From: Paenibacillus andongensis
GTDB taxonomy: Bacteria > Bacillota > Bacilli > Paenibacillales > NBRC-103111
Reading direction: 5' to 3'
Assembly: GCF_025369935.1 (NCBI RefSeq)
Contig: NZ_CP104467.1
Location: 5,091,001-5,155,000 of the forward strand
Length of the DNA stretch: 64,000 nt
In this document: positions 1 to 7,901 of the stretch, piece by piece
Numbering within the stretch: position 1 is the stretch's first letter
Layout of the letters: every line of letters begins with the position of its first letter
Made by a program: the position numbers and the translations under genes
The notes under the pieces: generated by a model
Database searches by the model: none
What the model was told of the DNA's origin: nothing
Seen by the model: the letters and a program-made list of their open reading frames with translations, nothing else

Positions 1-25
1 AAAACCGCTGATTCTTAAATGGAGC

Positions 26-409
26 CTAAATTTTAATACTAGTTCGTTCAATCTGAGATTGTAAAACATCATATAGAGCAAGCTTATAATTTATTTTATC
101 CAAGTTAAAATAGAGATCCCCTATACTTCTCTCTATTTCTTTTTTGTGATTGAGCATCATCAATTTTCGTTCTGAAATTGTTGAGTCCCCTTCTTTGTAT
201 AAGTAAACGTATTTCTGAATTTGAGCAATAGGCATTCCTGTTGCCCGAAGCGCTGTAACAAAGTGTATCCAGCTTAAATCTTCTTCGTCGTATAAACGCT
301 TTCCATTTTCGTTTCTTTTAACATGCGGGAGCAATCCCTCTTTTTCGTAATATCGAAGTGTGTGTGCGGCTATTTCCGTTAGTTCAGTAACTTCTTTTAT
401 AGTCAGCAT
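26..409 (-). CDS. MerR-family transcriptional regulator
   Basis: A 127-residue DNA-binding activator/repressor of the MerR family. The N-terminus carries the winged-helix signature (TIKEVTELTEIAAHTLRYYE, then GLLPHVKRNENGKRLYDEEDL), followed by a helical region ending in a coiled-coil dimerisation helix (about residues 75-120). I place the start at the ATG at 409 because GGAAG lies 6 bases upstream; a longer reading from 460 adds a basic stretch not typical of the family. No cysteine cluster for metal binding is visible, so an AdhR-like aldehyde/electrophile-type role is more likely than a metal sensor (inference). It is divergent from the short-chain dehydrogenase at 639, whose promoter has the expanded spacer MerR proteins act on. 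Effector unknown. Confidence 0.9.
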   Translation of the reverse strand: MLTIKEVTELTEIAAHTLRYYEKEGLLPHVKRNENGKRLYDEEDLSWIHFVTALRATGMPIAQIQKYVYLYKEGDSTISERKLMMLNHKKEIERSIGDLYFNLDKINYKLALYDVLQSQIERTSIKI

Positions 410-431
410 AATAAACTTCCATCGCCTCCTG

Positions 432-447
432 TTAAAGTATACTTTAA
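432..447. promoter_or_regulatory. Perfect palindrome, probable MerR operator
   Basis: TTAAAGTATACTTTAA is a perfect 16-bp palindrome just upstream of the MerR gene. Its left half TTAAAGT and the ACTT of its right half recur in the divergent promoter (TTAAAGTGAACTTCATAA at 571-588). This suggests that the regulator binds both its own upstream region and the dehydrogenase promoter. Confidence 0.6.
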
Positions 448-565
448 ATGATTTCTTCAACTTTACAAATTGGATTTTCTGATTTCATGCCATAAAAGAA
501 AAAAATACTATTAAATCAAGGTATTTTCTGTTCTATTATACTCCAATTATTTTCCAAAAAAGACC

Positions 566-596
566 TTGACTTAAAGTGAACTTCATAAACTATGAT
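566..596 (+). promoter_or_regulatory. MerR-type promoter of the dehydrogenase gene
   Basis: TTGACT (566-571) and TATGAT (591-596) are separated by 19 bp, the over-long spacer characteristic of MerR-activated promoters. The spacer contains the imperfect dyad TTAAAGTGAACTTCATAA. The promoter position also rules out translation starts upstream of about 605. Confidence 0.75.
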
Positions 597-638
597 AGCA
601 AGGTAATTAAAAAACGATTTTTGAGAGGATGTATATCG

Positions 639-1427
639 TTGAAAGGGAAAATTTTAGTACAAGAAACTACACAGACCACTATTTCAATCGTCACTGGCGG
701 CAGCCGTGGGCTTGGTCGTAATACTGCCATTAGTATTGCACGTCATGGTGGTGATGTCATTTTGACCTATCGTAGCCGAGCAGAAGAAGCAAAATCAGTC
801 GTTGCTGAGATCGAGGCTCTGGGGCGTAAAGCGGTCGCTCTACAACTCGATATTGAAAACACATCCAGCTTCTCTGACTTTGCTGAGACGGTTGGTTCTA
901 TTTTGCAATCTAATTGGGGTAACACCACTTTCAATCATCTGGTGAATAATGCCGGTCATGGAGAAATGGTAAGCTTTACCGAAACAACAGAGGCTCAATT
1001 CGACGGCCTGTTTAATGTGCATGTCAAGGGCGTGTTTTTCTTGACTCAAGCCCTACTGCCGCTTCTTGCAGATGGTGGTCGTATTGTTAACTTCTCATCA
1101 GGTCTTACTCGTGTCTCTTATCCCGGCTTCTCGGCTTACTCTGCAGCTAAGGGTGCAGTAGAAATTCTAACCATTTATATGGCAAAAGAGCTGGGCCACC
1201 GCGGTATCACCGTTAATACTATTGCACCTGGTGCAATTGAAACCGATTTTTTAGGCGGCGCTGTGCGTGACACGCCTGCTTACAATAATGCGTTTGCTTC
1301 GATGGTTACCCTTGGTCGTGTCGGCGTGCCTGACGACATTGGTCCCGCAGTCGCCAGTCTACTCGATCCCGACAATCGCTGGGTTAATGCACAGAGAATC
1401 GAAATCTCGGGTGGTCAGAACATTTGA
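639..1427 (+). CDS. Short-chain dehydrogenase/reductase (SDR)
   Basis: A 262-residue classical SDR using NAD(P)H to reduce or oxidise a carbonyl/alcohol in the cytoplasm. Visible motifs: cofactor loop TGGSRGLG (19-26), NNAG (103-106), catalytic Ser near 153-154 (NFSSG), and Tyr167-x3-Lys171 (YSAAK), then the IAPGAIETD segment. Length is normal for the family. I choose the TTG at 639, preceded by GAGAGG with 10 bases between, because the -10 element lies at 591-596 and earlier in-frame starts would fall within the promoter. Controlled by the divergent MerR protein (inference). FabG-like by sequence, but its context points to aldehyde/quinone detoxification rather than fatty-acid synthesis. Substrate unknown. 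Confidence 0.9.
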   Translation: MKGKILVQETTQTTISIVTGGSRGLGRNTAISIARHGGDVILTYRSRAEEAKSVVAEIEALGRKAVALQLDIENTSSFSDFAETVGSILQSNWGNTTFNHLVNNAGHGEMVSFTETTEAQFDGLFNVHVKGVFFLTQALLPLLADGGRIVNFSSGLTRVSYPGFSAYSAAKGAVEILTIYMAKELGHRGITVNTIAPGAIETDFLGGAVRDTPAYNNAFASMVTLGRVGVPDDIGPAVASLLDPDNRWVNAQRIEISGGQNI

Positions 1428-1462
1428 TTGCTCATGGCGGCAAAATGACTTTATTCTAGTTA

Positions 1463-1498
1463 TAAGAGGCTACTGAGTAAGATTGCCGTGGCCTCTTA
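1463..1498 (+). terminator. Weak hairpin after the SDR gene
   Basis: TAAGAGGC and GCCTCTTA form an 8-bp perfect stem with a 20-base loop, 35 bases after the stop codon. There is no clean T-run after it, so termination is uncertain. Confidence 0.35.
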
Positions 1499-1884
1499 AT
1501 ATGTCAAAGAAAAAGAAAAAACAATGCCAAAGTTTCATTGGGCTATTGAAAATCCAATACACTAAAGTAAACATGTCAACATGTAAAGATGCAAGCTTAG
1601 GATTAGCAGCAGCAATGTGTGGTTCAACTAATTAATTCAACTATCCTGCCCGTTTAACGGCTGCGGCCAGTCTACAACTTTATTTTCCTAGTCTAATACT
1701 TTTCAGACTAATACTTTATTTTCAGCTGACAGTAGTAACCAACTTAAAATACCAGCCCTGCACCGACTTAATGTATGTGACTGGAGAGGAACTGAAATGG
1801 AAGAATTAATCAGTGAGCTTGCCTAGCTTATTGGTAGCTATATTCTAATGAATCTCGTTGAACTTTATGCCATTAGATGAGAAA
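1499..1884. other. Intergenic stretch with no recognisable gene
   Basis: AT-rich sequence with stops in all frames. It contains a degenerate short motif (ACTATCCTGCCCGTTTAAC near 1641-1659), a loose variant of which (AACTATCCTGAGCGTTAC) recurs near 7217-7234. I recognise no gene, RNA or regulatory element here; it may be decayed sequence. Confidence 0.5.
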
Positions 1885-1909
1885 ACGGCAGCCAATTAAT
1901 GGCTACCGT
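1885..1909 (-). terminator. Hairpin terminator, minus strand
   Basis: On the minus strand ACGGTAGCC pairs with GGCTGCCGT (one G-T pair) around the loop ATTAATT, followed by TTTC. It lies directly after the stop codon of the phosphatase remnant. Confidence 0.6.
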
Positions 1910-1911
1910 CT

Positions 1912-2232
1912 CTAGGTGTTTATAATAAGCTCTTCTTGCGGAATCTCCGATGGGAGGCGAAAAGCCTCTTTCCTTTGTGCATCGATTCCACATTTCAACA
2001 AATTCCTGAAAGGTTTGTCCTGGTATTTCTCCCAATTAGCACGCTCTCGTAAGCGAATATACTCAAAAATCGGTATTCTTGTTGCATTTCCAATAATCTG
2101 AGCGGTCTGTTTTGCTATGTTAAGTGGACTGCTGAATATTCTTGATATGGGCATTTGCTTAAAATGACTTGCTGTCGCATGTGCTTGCTTTAAACCATCG
2201 GCTGTAAGGGAGACATCACCAACATCAATCAG
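1912..2232 (-). pseudogene. Histidine-phosphatase (phosphoglycerate-mutase-like) remnant
   Basis: The frame reads LTADGLKQA, a short helix, then RIFSSPLNIAKQTAQIIG. This is the conserved stretch that follows the RHGE motif in histidine-phosphatase proteins. The catalytic RHG segment is absent: directly upstream in frame is a stop codon (2233-2235), then a hairpin terminator. The open stretch from 2232 is about 106 codons against roughly 190-220 for the family, and the C-terminal half after LRERANWEK does not continue as expected. An ATG at 2154 could start an 80-residue product, but it would lack the active site. I read it as a 5'- and 3'-truncated gene fragment. Confidence 0.65.
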
Positions 2233-2240
2233 TTAAGCAA

Positions 2241-2269
2241 AAAGGCTACCGATCGTTCCGGCAGCCTTT
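2241..2269 (-). terminator. Terminator of the PIN-domain gene
   Basis: On the minus strand AAAGGCTGCCG pairs with CGGTAGCCTTT (one G-T pair) around GAACGAT, followed by a T-run. It lies 42 bases past the stop codon of the PIN gene. Confidence 0.75.
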
Positions 2270-2310
2270 GAAGGGGATATTGAATAAATGGGGTTTAAAA
2301 TTGTGTATTT

Positions 2311-2769
2311 CTAATTGGATGGAATGATTCGGATATCCTTATCCAAATTGGCAAGCATCATGAAATTGCGATTGAAAGTAAAGATGCGTTTTACCTGATA
2401 ATAGGACATGGTCACAGCAGTGAATGCTTCGCCTAGCGAGAAACGGAGTTCAGGCCTATCCATAAGCAGTCTGCGCGATTCCCCCTCTAATTCGGGGCCG
2501 CTGGAGACGAGCGCCAGCTTGCCTTTACTCACTGCTTTATCAATTGCATTCAGAAAATATTCCGCCTGCTGATAGCTGTATTCATTGCGAAGCCATTCGT
2601 GTAGATCAAATATAATAGAGTTTGTCGTCAAGTAATTACGCTCAAGATCATGCAAATCCAGAAACAGGGAACGGGCTTTCGCGTAGTGGGGGTCTTCAGG
2701 GTTCATTAAAGCAGCTAAAGCTGTTTCATCCAGAAAAATTGCATCCTGAACGTTCAAGTGGTTATCCAT
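2311..2769 (-). CDS. PIN-domain protein, VapC-like with altered acidic residues
   Basis: A 152-residue protein with the PIN fold pattern: FLDETAL at the N-terminus (Asp14), a central acidic helix (IIFDLHEWL), then FSLGEAF and IFTFNRNF near the end. In active PIN ribonucleases the last two motifs usually read like LSLxDA and TFDxDF. Here the first Asp is Glu and the two Asp of the second are Asn, so catalysis may be weakened or lost. It is encoded 13 bases after a small RHH-like protein, the gene order antitoxin-toxin typical of VapBC modules. It may be an inactive or specialised toxin; RNase activity is not certain. Confidence 0.75.
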   Translation of the reverse strand: MDNHLNVQDAIFLDETALAALMNPEDPHYAKARSLFLDLHDLERNYLTTNSIIFDLHEWLRNEYSYQQAEYFLNAIDKAVSKGKLALVSSGPELEGESRRLLMDRPELRFSLGEAFTAVTMSYYQVKRIFTFNRNFMMLANLDKDIRIIPSN

Positions 2770-2782
2770 ATGTCAGCACTCC

Positions 2783-3085
2783 TTAATCCTCTAGTTTGCA
2801 AATACCAACCAAATACAGAAGCGGGTTATCTTCCTTTTGATCGACTGAGATGGGGATTGATTTGTATGGGGCGCTTGCCAAGTGTTTGACAATGATTCCA
2901 TTGACGATCTCTTGCACGGTCGTATGCTGCATATCTGCGATTGCTTTCAGCTGGGCATAATATTGCGGATTGAGTTGTATAGTACCTTCTTCTTGTTCTT
3001 CATTTCTTGAAGAAATGAATTCGGAAGCGGTAGACTTCGCTTTTTCGAATTGATTTTGAATGAAGCGTTTGTAATTATTCGCCAT
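2783..3085 (-). CDS. Ribbon-helix-helix-like putative antitoxin
   Basis: A 100-residue protein with a basic, coiled N-terminus (KRFIQNQFEKAKSTASEF), an acidic linker, then TIQLNPQYYAQLKAIADM followed by TVQEIVNGIIVKHL. That strand-helix-helix pattern fits a ribbon-helix-helix DNA-binding fold. An AAGGAGTG site precedes its ATG. It is the first gene of a two-gene unit with the PIN protein, so an antitoxin/autorepressor role is likely. I do not recognise the specific family. Confidence 0.7.
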   Translation of the reverse strand: MANNYKRFIQNQFEKAKSTASEFISSRNEEQEEGTIQLNPQYYAQLKAIADMQHTTVQEIVNGIIVKHLASAPYKSIPISVDQKEDNPLLYLVGICKLED

Positions 3086-3148
3086 CGTGATTCACTCCTT
3101 ATGCATAGCTTTTATAAGGATTCGTCGAATTCTGTCGATTTCAGGGGG

Positions 3149-4660
3149 TCAATTCCGCTGTGTACTATTGGCTTTTGTCCATGGGATTGCGGACCTTTTA
3201 CTCTCTTTTATTGCATGATAATAAATGCGGCAACGGTAAATAAATCGTACGATATTTACCAGACACAATATGACTAGCCATAATATAAGCGATGGCATCG
3301 TCATCCATATTCCTTTCAAAGGGATAACTCTCCCGCCACCTATGAAGGAAACAATAGGGGATAGAAATAAAAGAACAAGTACGGGGAGTAAAGTATTTAC
3401 CTTCGCGAAGATCAGCTTTCGGCGAACCGCCGTGAGCCGGTTCTTGTTCTTTTTCATCCGGTAGAATGAATACCCTCCCCATAGGATCGTTACCGCCATC
3501 AGCAGAATGATCGCGATTTCCATGTTTCGGCCGTTGATGTTAGAAATTTCGGCCTTTCCTCCATCCATGATTTGGGCAATGCCTCTTACAAACGCCGAAT
3601 AATCAACGAAAGCGTTGATACCTGTGTCGAACATCATGCTGATCCCTAGTCGCTTATCTAAATATACGGTTTCTTCCGCCTTATAAGTCCAAAAAATTCC
3701 CGAATGGGAGATTGTCTGGCCCCAAACATTATCATTGGATGCAAGCCACCCCATACCATATGGGGCGTGTTGCCCGGCAGCATGGTATTGTTCCATAAAA
3801 TTAGGGGATAGAAGCCGAGGATCATACTGCGCACGCATCCATTTTGCCATATCCTCGGCAGTGGAAATCACACCGGCGGGACCATCTATAAACCATAATG
3901 GTTCGTCTGTTCTTATCGGCATGCCCAACAATAGATAGTGCCCCTGCGGTATAGCAGAATTCTCGTTGATTTGTTGCGTGGTACTGACACTAAAAGTATT
4001 GGTCATCCCCAATGGCGCAAAGACATGATCATGGAGAAATTCAGCAAACTTCTGCCCGCTGATCTGTTCAACAAGCAATGCTAAATATTGGTAGTTTGGG
4101 TTGTGGTAGCTATAAGTTTCACCAGGTATATTGGCAAGGTTTACTTGCTCCAACGACTTTTTTATCTCTTGTAATGCTTGAAATTGGTCGGCTTTCGTCA
4201 TGTCTGGATTCACTTTATCGTTAAGACCGCTTGTCTGATTTAGCAAGTGCCGGACCGTGATGCGGTTGACACGATCGTCCGTGAGCAAGATGTCGGGAAA
4301 GTATGAGACATAAGGGGCATCAAGGTCAATCAGTCCCTTATCCGCGAGCTGTAATACGGTCAGTGCCGTCATGGATTTGCTTAAAGAGGCAATTGGAAAG
4401 GGCGTCCTGGCGGTTATTTTTCTTCCATCGGAATATGCACCGTAACCTTGCGTATAAAACATATTTTCCCCATAAGCGATTGCAAGAGATGCGCCAGAGA
4501 TATGGTTGGCTTCCATATTTTTCTTAACATAGTCATCAATTTCGGCCACGATCTCTGTTTTACTTAAGGATTTAACAGCGGCAGAAGGCATTGTGGAAAT
4601 AAACAACGTCAGAAGCAAGCAGATTAAGCAAGCGGGTATGAACTTATACGTGACAGTCAT
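3149..4660 (-). CDS. Membrane-anchored serine beta-lactamase/PBP4*-like hydrolase
   Basis: A 503-residue exported enzyme of the class C beta-lactamase/penicillin-binding family (Pfam Beta-lactamase). It has a signal peptide (about 1-28). Catalytic motifs are Ser92-Leu-Ser-Lys95 (SLSK), YHN around residue 185, and HSG near 330. After the catalytic domain come three predicted membrane helices (about 385-500), so the enzyme faces outward from the membrane. Likely acts on peptidoglycan stem peptides or D-amino-acid esters/peptides; true beta-lactam hydrolysis cannot be inferred. It starts 50 bases after the histidine-kinase gene with its own AAGGAGTG site, so it is probably the last gene of the two-component operon. 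Confidence 0.85.
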   Translation of the reverse strand: MTVTYKFIPACLICLLLTLFISTMPSAAVKSLSKTEIVAEIDDYVKKNMEANHISGASLAIAYGENMFYTQGYGAYSDGRKITARTPFPIASLSKSMTALTVLQLADKGLIDLDAPYVSYFPDILLTDDRVNRITVRHLLNQTSGLNDKVNPDMTKADQFQALQEIKKSLEQVNLANIPGETYSYHNPNYQYLALLVEQISGQKFAEFLHDHVFAPLGMTNTFSVSTTQQINENSAIPQGHYLLLGMPIRTDEPLWFIDGPAGVISTAEDMAKWMRAQYDPRLLSPNFMEQYHAAGQHAPYGMGWLASNDNVWGQTISHSGIFWTYKAEETVYLDKRLGISMMFDTGINAFVDYSAFVRGIAQIMDGGKAEISNINGRNMEIAIILLMAVTILWGGYSFYRMKKNKNRLTAVRRKLIFAKVNTLLPVLVLLFLSPIVSFIGGGRVIPLKGIWMTMPSLILWLVILCLVNIVRFIYRCRIYYHAIKESKRSAIPWTKANSTQRN

Positions 4661-4710
4661 ATTAGCACTCCTTATTTTGAGATAAGGAAATGCTAACCTA
4701 TAAATATCAA

Positions 4711-5817
4711 CTATTTATCAACATGGCATACAAAGCTGGCTGTTACTTTTCCACCGCTAAGGGAACTGTTTGCCACCTGAAAGCCTCCCTCATGCTTTTC
4801 GCACAATGTTTTACAAATGTATAGCCCTAACCCCTGATGCTCGTCCGCTCCCTGCACCTCCCCGCGATAAAATGGGAGAACAGCCTTCCGCAGCTTTTCA
4901 TCGGAAAACCCATTGCCATCATCGGTGACCGTTATGGAAAAACTACCGTTGTATACTAGGAAATCGACATTCACATGACTAGATGCATAGCGCGCTCCAT
5001 TGGCGACCATATTTTCAAAAACCAGCATGACGATATCCATGTCGACAGCCAATGTTGTCATATCTGCAACTCTGGATGAGTCGAATGATTTGCCGCTTTG
5101 GTCTGCGATCCTGCTGGCGCTGTCATCCAGTAAGGCGATCATTGTGTCGATTTCAATTTCCCTTTTGTTAATCGGCATATCATCCAGCTTCTGAATCGAG
5201 TTCATGGCCTCTACATAACGTTCCATACGCAAAATATGGGTTTCCATCGTTTTGATCGTATCTAGAAGTTTTTCCTCGGAAATTCTTTTTTGCGGAAGAT
5301 AGATAGTTACAAACTCGAAATATCCTTTCATGACAGACAACGGCGTTCGCAAGTCATGGGCAAAAATAGCATTGATCTGATTGCGTTCCTCGACCGATCG
5401 CCAGAGGGCTTTAAAATTGCTTTCCAGTTGGCTGCGCATCTTCTCAAAAGCACGGCAAAGCTCACTCATTTCATCCCTGCTGTCATAGGAAACGTGAAAA
5501 CCTAAATCATTCGAAGAGATTTTCTCCGATGCGCTCATCAAAATTTCCAGAGGTTTTTTCAATTTCAGTTTATAAAAGAGTCCGGCCATCAAAACGATTC
5601 CAAATCCTACCGTCAAAAGTATCGCGATAATCTGAGCAGTTAGAACCCATTCGTTTCCTGAAGGATGATCGGCAAAGCGGCGCTTAATCCGATCGGCCCA
5701 TTCGAACTCGAACACAATGGCTGTTAAAACGGTGACTAAATACGCGCAATTTAATGCGATGAAGGATTGCAGTAGGGTCATATTTTTCAGTTGGAGATAG
5801 CTTATTATTTTCGCCAT
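4711..5817 (-). CDS. Two-component sensor histidine kinase
   Basis: A 368-residue membrane kinase. It has TM1 (about 17-38), a very short outside loop (about 20 residues), TM2 (about 60-82), a HAMP linker (85-138), a HisKA box with phospho-acceptor His154 (FAHDLRTPL), then an ATP-binding domain with N-box ENMVANGARYA, G1 DDGNGF and G2 GLGLYICKT. The tiny extracellular loop resembles intramembrane-sensing kinases, which detect cell-envelope stress or partner proteins rather than soluble ligands (inference). Its first 13 bases overlap the response-regulator gene, indicating translational coupling. Confidence 0.9.
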   Translation of the reverse strand: MAKIISYLQLKNMTLLQSFIALNCAYLVTVLTAIVFEFEWADRIKRRFADHPSGNEWVLTAQIIAILLTVGFGIVLMAGLFYKLKLKKPLEILMSASEKISSNDLGFHVSYDSRDEMSELCRAFEKMRSQLESNFKALWRSVEERNQINAIFAHDLRTPLSVMKGYFEFVTIYLPQKRISEEKLLDTIKTMETHILRMERYVEAMNSIQKLDDMPINKREIEIDTMIALLDDSASRIADQSGKSFDSSRVADMTTLAVDMDIVMLVFENMVANGARYASSHVNVDFLVYNGSFSITVTDDGNGFSDEKLRKAVLPFYRGEVQGADEHQGLGLYICKTLCEKHEGGFQVANSSLSGGKVTASFVCHVDK

Positions 5818-6476
5818 TTATATCCTACACCCCACACGGTTTCTAACCTGTTTTCGCAGCCATGCTCCTTCAATTTATATCGAATGCGCCTAATATGCTC
5901 AGCGATGACCGAGCTGCCTCCTTCTTCGTCCGTCCCCCATACTCGTTCATAAATGCGGTCTTTATCAAAAACCATTCCAGGATGTGTGGACAAAAGCTCT
6001 ATGATATCAAACTCTTTTTTTGCCAATGAAATTTGTAGTTCATTACAGTAAAGTGCTCGCTCTGAATAATCAATGACCAGATCGTCGCTAAACTTTACCA
6101 GAGATTTCTTTTGACTCCGCAGTTCTCTGCGTAAATGTGCCTCTACTCTAGCGCCGAGTTCGTGGATGCTGAACGGCTTTTGAATATAATCATCTCCTCC
6201 AGCCTGAAAACCGGATATTTTATCCGCATCCTCTACACGAGCGGTAAGAAATAATATAGGACAAGACACATAACTCCGGATCTTCCTGCATATGTCGAGA
6301 CCATTCATCTCAGGCATATTGATATCCAGCAAAACAATGTCCGGTTGCTTCTCTACTTGCCGCAAGGTCTCATTGCCATCCTTTGCCGTCAAAACGAGAT
6401 ACCCGTTAACTTCAAAATAATCCGCCAGCATTTTTCGAAGATCAGCTTCATCATCAATTATCAATATTTTTTTCAT
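5805..6476 (-). CDS. OmpR/PhoB-family response regulator
   Basis: A 223-residue regulator. The receiver domain (1-115) has the acidic pair D8/D9, phospho-acceptor Asp51 (LLDINMPEMNG), Thr78 and Lys100. A winged-helix output domain (about 125-222) ends in VWGVGYKWRK, the usual family ending. It is first in the operon regulator-kinase-serine hydrolase, which suggests that the system responds to cell-wall stress and controls the hydrolase. Confidence 0.93.
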   Translation of the reverse strand: MKKILIIDDEADLRKMLADYFEVNGYLVLTAKDGNETLRQVEKQPDIVLLDINMPEMNGLDICRKIRSYVSCPILFLTARVEDADKISGFQAGGDDYIQKPFSIHELGARVEAHLRRELRSQKKSLVKFSDDLVIDYSERALYCNELQISLAKKEFDIIELLSTHPGMVFDKDRIYERVWGTDEEGGSSVIAEHIRRIRYKLKEHGCENRLETVWGVGYKWRK

Positions 6477-6590
6477 TTTTACTGGCCTTCTTCCCGAATA
6501 TTTACTCCCACATTCGAACGAGGACTCCTCGGCTTCCCCCTCTCAAGAGTGAGGCGTTCAGCTATCGTTCCGTTAATTAATCAGTTGTCA

Positions 6591-7145
6591 TCAAATAATA
6601 TTGAGTTTCTCAAACTCCTCTTTGGTTTGTCCATACACGTACTCGTTGTGATGCTTGCCCATAGTAAAAATCATTTCTCTGAGTACCCCTTCTTGAACGA
6701 ATCCAAGATGCTCCTGCAAAGCACGTGACCCCTCATTGAAGGCATAAACATAAGCATTTACCTTACGGTACCGTAATTCTTCAAAGTAATAACGAAGCAA
6801 TATCCTTGTTGCGTCAGAGGCATATCCTTTTCGCCAATGTTTACGGAAGATAGCTACACCATATTTAAAGGTACCATTACGTGTGTCACAACTGCTTGCC
6901 GTTATACTTCCAACAAGAGTTCCATCGAGTGCTTCAATTGCAAGAAATACATTATCGCCTTCGGAAGATTTAGATGATGTATGTTCCGCCCACGACTTTG
7001 TTCCATCTTCAGATCTCGGAAAATGTATAAAATCGCACAGTCTTGCACCTTCCGAATCTTGGTCATTCTCATGAAATGCTTTCCAGTCCGATGGCATCAC
7101 AGGGCGTAATCTGACTTTTGAACCAGACCAAATATTACTCAGCAT
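6591..7145 (-). CDS. GNAT N-acetyltransferase, RimJ/RimL type
   Basis: A 184-residue acetyl-CoA-dependent acetyltransferase. It begins with VRLRPVMPSDW, has the acetyl-CoA-binding loop RKHWRKGYASDA, and ends with the characteristic VNAYVYAFNEGSRALQEHLGF (positions about 126-146), as in ribosomal-protein or amino-acid acetyltransferases. I place the start at the ATG at 7145, which has AGGGGA 6-8 bases upstream; a longer reading from 7208 lacks such a site. First of three acetyltransferase genes on this strand. Substrate unknown. Confidence 0.85.
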   Translation of the reverse strand: MLSNIWSGSKVRLRPVMPSDWKAFHENDQDSEGARLCDFIHFPRSEDGTKSWAEHTSSKSSEGDNVFLAIEALDGTLVGSITASSCDTRNGTFKYGVAIFRKHWRKGYASDATRILLRYYFEELRYRKVNAYVYAFNEGSRALQEHLGFVQEGVLREMIFTMGKHHNEYVYGQTKEEFEKLNII

Positions 7146-7240
7146 TTTATATTCCCCTTCATAGGCTTTTAACCTAATTTTACTATCCTTGCACGGAGAA
7201 AATCCCATTTTAATTAAACTATCCTGAGCGTTACTTAATC

Positions 7241-7410
7241 AAATAAGAAAAACGGCTTACGCCGTCCTTGAATACGAGGGTCTATAAAGTTGACGCAAGG
7301 CAAGATGCGCTTAAGACGTATAGGCTTTAAACATCCGCTTACTTACGTGTTGTTGTATTTTATTGCCTACTTGTCCCCTCCTTCTCCCGCGAGGCAAGCT
7401 CCTTCTCTAT
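7241..7410. repeat. Repeat element, deletion-like copy
   Basis: The flanks match the element at about 15.15-15.42 kb: the segment from CTTAAGACGTATA through CTTACGTGTTGTTG, and after it TTGCCTACTTGT with the following cytosine/thymine-rich stretch. Here only about one half-palindrome separates the two flanks, whereas the 15.2-kb copy has four palindromes over 185 bp. Conversely this copy keeps about 50 bp between two GCTTA repeats (about 7255-7312) that the other lacks. Confidence 0.65.
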
Positions 7411-7423
7411 CGTTTCTCGTTTG

Positions 7424-7873
7424 TTAGTCCTCAAATTTTTTAATGAAATTTTTTTGGTCCTTTGTAAATATATAGCCTCGTCGTTCGTAGAATCGGTGAG
7501 CATGTACTCGACTTGGGTGGGATAACAGTTTCATCCCAGAAAATCCATTGTCCTTTCCCCACTGTTCAAGACGCTCAATCAACATGCTGCCCTTACCTTG
7601 ATTTCTATAAATTTTTTTAACAACAAATCCCAAGACATTTACTAAAGAGTCGGAAAAAAGTAATTCGTACGGGCTTCCATGAATGTATCCTATTACCTCG
7701 TTGTTTTGTTCGTAAACAAAAATGATATCTTTAGTATTCTTTGAAATGATTTCAATCTTCTCTTTTACTTTCTCTTTAGAAAATACATTCAGATTTGGGT
7801 TAAAATCTTGATTCAACAAATAAATATCGTGATAATCAGTTACCCTAATTTCCCTGACATTGGTTTCTCTCAT
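7424..7873 (-). CDS. GNAT N-acetyltransferase
   Basis: A 149-residue GNAT protein. It contains VLGFVVKKIYRNQGKGSML (acetyl-CoA pyrophosphate loop R-x-x-G-x-G) and a C-terminal HAHRFYERRGYIF. I choose the ATG at 7873, which has TGAGG 8 bases upstream and gives the usual family length. Another ATG at 7900 sits 1 base after the stop of the preceding gene and would allow coupled translation. Substrate unknown; it probably acetylates a small amine. Confidence 0.8.
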   Translation of the reverse strand: MRETNVREIRVTDYHDIYLLNQDFNPNLNVFSKEKVKEKIEIISKNTKDIIFVYEQNNEVIGYIHGSPYELLFSDSLVNVLGFVVKKIYRNQGKGSMLIERLEQWGKDNGFSGMKLLSHPSRVHAHRFYERRGYIFTKDQKNFIKKFED

Positions 7874-7901
7874 AATTGAATGCCTCAATTCATTGTCCAT
7901 T

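Noticed and set aside
1499..1884. Decayed insertion sequence between the SDR gene and the phosphatase remnant
   Set aside because: I found no terminal inverted repeats, target duplication or transposase fragment in any frame.
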